In this document: positions 63,973 through 64,000 of the stretch, piece by piece
Position numbering within the stretch: position 1 is the stretch's first letter
Layout of the letters: each line of letters begins with the position of its first letter
Origin: Phycisphaerae bacterium
Lineage (GTDB): Bacteria; Planctomycetota; Phycisphaerae; UBA1845
Assembly (NCBI GenBank): GCA_029260075.1
Contig: JAJDDY010000067.1
Span: 1 to 64,000, forward strand
DNA: 64,000 bases
Direction of reading: 5' to 3'
The notes under the pieces: generated by a model
Seen by the model: only the letters and a program-made list of their open reading frames with translations
What the model was told of the DNA's origin: nothing
Databases searched by the model: none
Translations under genes and position numbers: made by a program

Positions 63973-64000
63973 GGGACGCAACCTGAACGTACCGTAGAAA

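Noticed and set aside
1-64000. tRNA or rRNA genes
   Set aside because: Gaps were read for cloverleaf arms and rRNA-like conserved stretches; none convincing was seen, though a covariance-model search would be decisive.

Overview
The window looks like a chromosomal segment of a planctomycete-lineage bacterium with high G+C. The evidence is indirect but consistent: secreted proteins with dockerin-like tails, a VPS10/sortilin-type propeller, a CRTAC1-type lipoprotein next to a TPR protein, an Mla (MCE) lipid transporter, short zinc-ribbon membrane proteins, and intergenic DNA packed with short palindromic repeats. Core genes (tsaD, larB, nnrD, purU, mnmG, dxs, a polyprenyl synthase, adk, NAD kinase) show a cellular chromosome rather than a phage or plasmid. 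I saw no rRNA, tRNA, CRISPR array, transposase or integrase.

Layout. 0.5-3.4 kb: a family 2 glycosyltransferase, a secreted helical protein and a HAD phosphatase. 3.6-7.4 kb: a tightly overlapped three-gene operon (asparagine-synthetase-like amide ligase without the glutaminase cysteine, radical SAM enzyme, halogenase-like FAD oxidoreductase) that resembles a small natural-product or modification locus. 7.7-15.9 kb: tsaD, a secreted protein with a cysteine-rich tail, a Tat-exported ankyrin protein, larB-nnrD, and a large secreted metalloprotease. 15.9-26.6 kb: a minus-strand lipid locus transcribed OleC-OleD, then ketosynthase, ACP, two CrtI-like FAD enzymes, FabZ, FabI, Sfp-type phosphopantetheinyl transferase and a TauE/SafE permease. 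It contains most of a dedicated type II fatty-acid system plus two desaturase/isomerase-like enzymes and two enzymes of the Ole hydrocarbon pathway. This is the most interesting block.

26.8-38.5 kb: a zinc-ribbon membrane protein, purU, a membrane-anchored protein, an ABC export operon, and a two-component group (HTH-REC, HDOD-histidine kinase, stand-alone receiver). 39-48.3 kb: mnmG, a JAMM peptidase with an E1-like ThiF protein, a membrane protein and the VPS10-type propeller. 48.7-64 kb: NAD kinase, dxs, polyprenyl synthase, adk, a PpiC/SurA-like lipoprotein, the mlaE-mlaF-mlaD operon, a polyprenol-phosphate-type glycosyltransferase, a hotdog thioesterase, and the CRTAC1/TPR pair.

Repeats. 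Six short palindromic families recur and are called A-F below. A: CCGAGCCGCGCCCGTAAGG paired with its inverse, sometimes inside outer inverted repeats like AGAACGTGTGTGAGAAG. B: TGTGGCACCGGCTTCCAGCC, often inside a ~135 bp unit bounded by TGTTGAAC inverted ends. C: GGCCCATGGCTTTAGCCGTG plus GGGAGTCGAATC. D: GGTGCGTGAATCCCTTCTCG plus CACC. E: GGGACGAGATAGGAATCTCG plus TCCC. F: GGATAGGAATCCGCAGAAG and GTGCCGTGATTCC. They occupy nearly every long gap, create spurious open frames, overlap the stop codons of several genes, and in one case sit in frame inside the OleC coding sequence.
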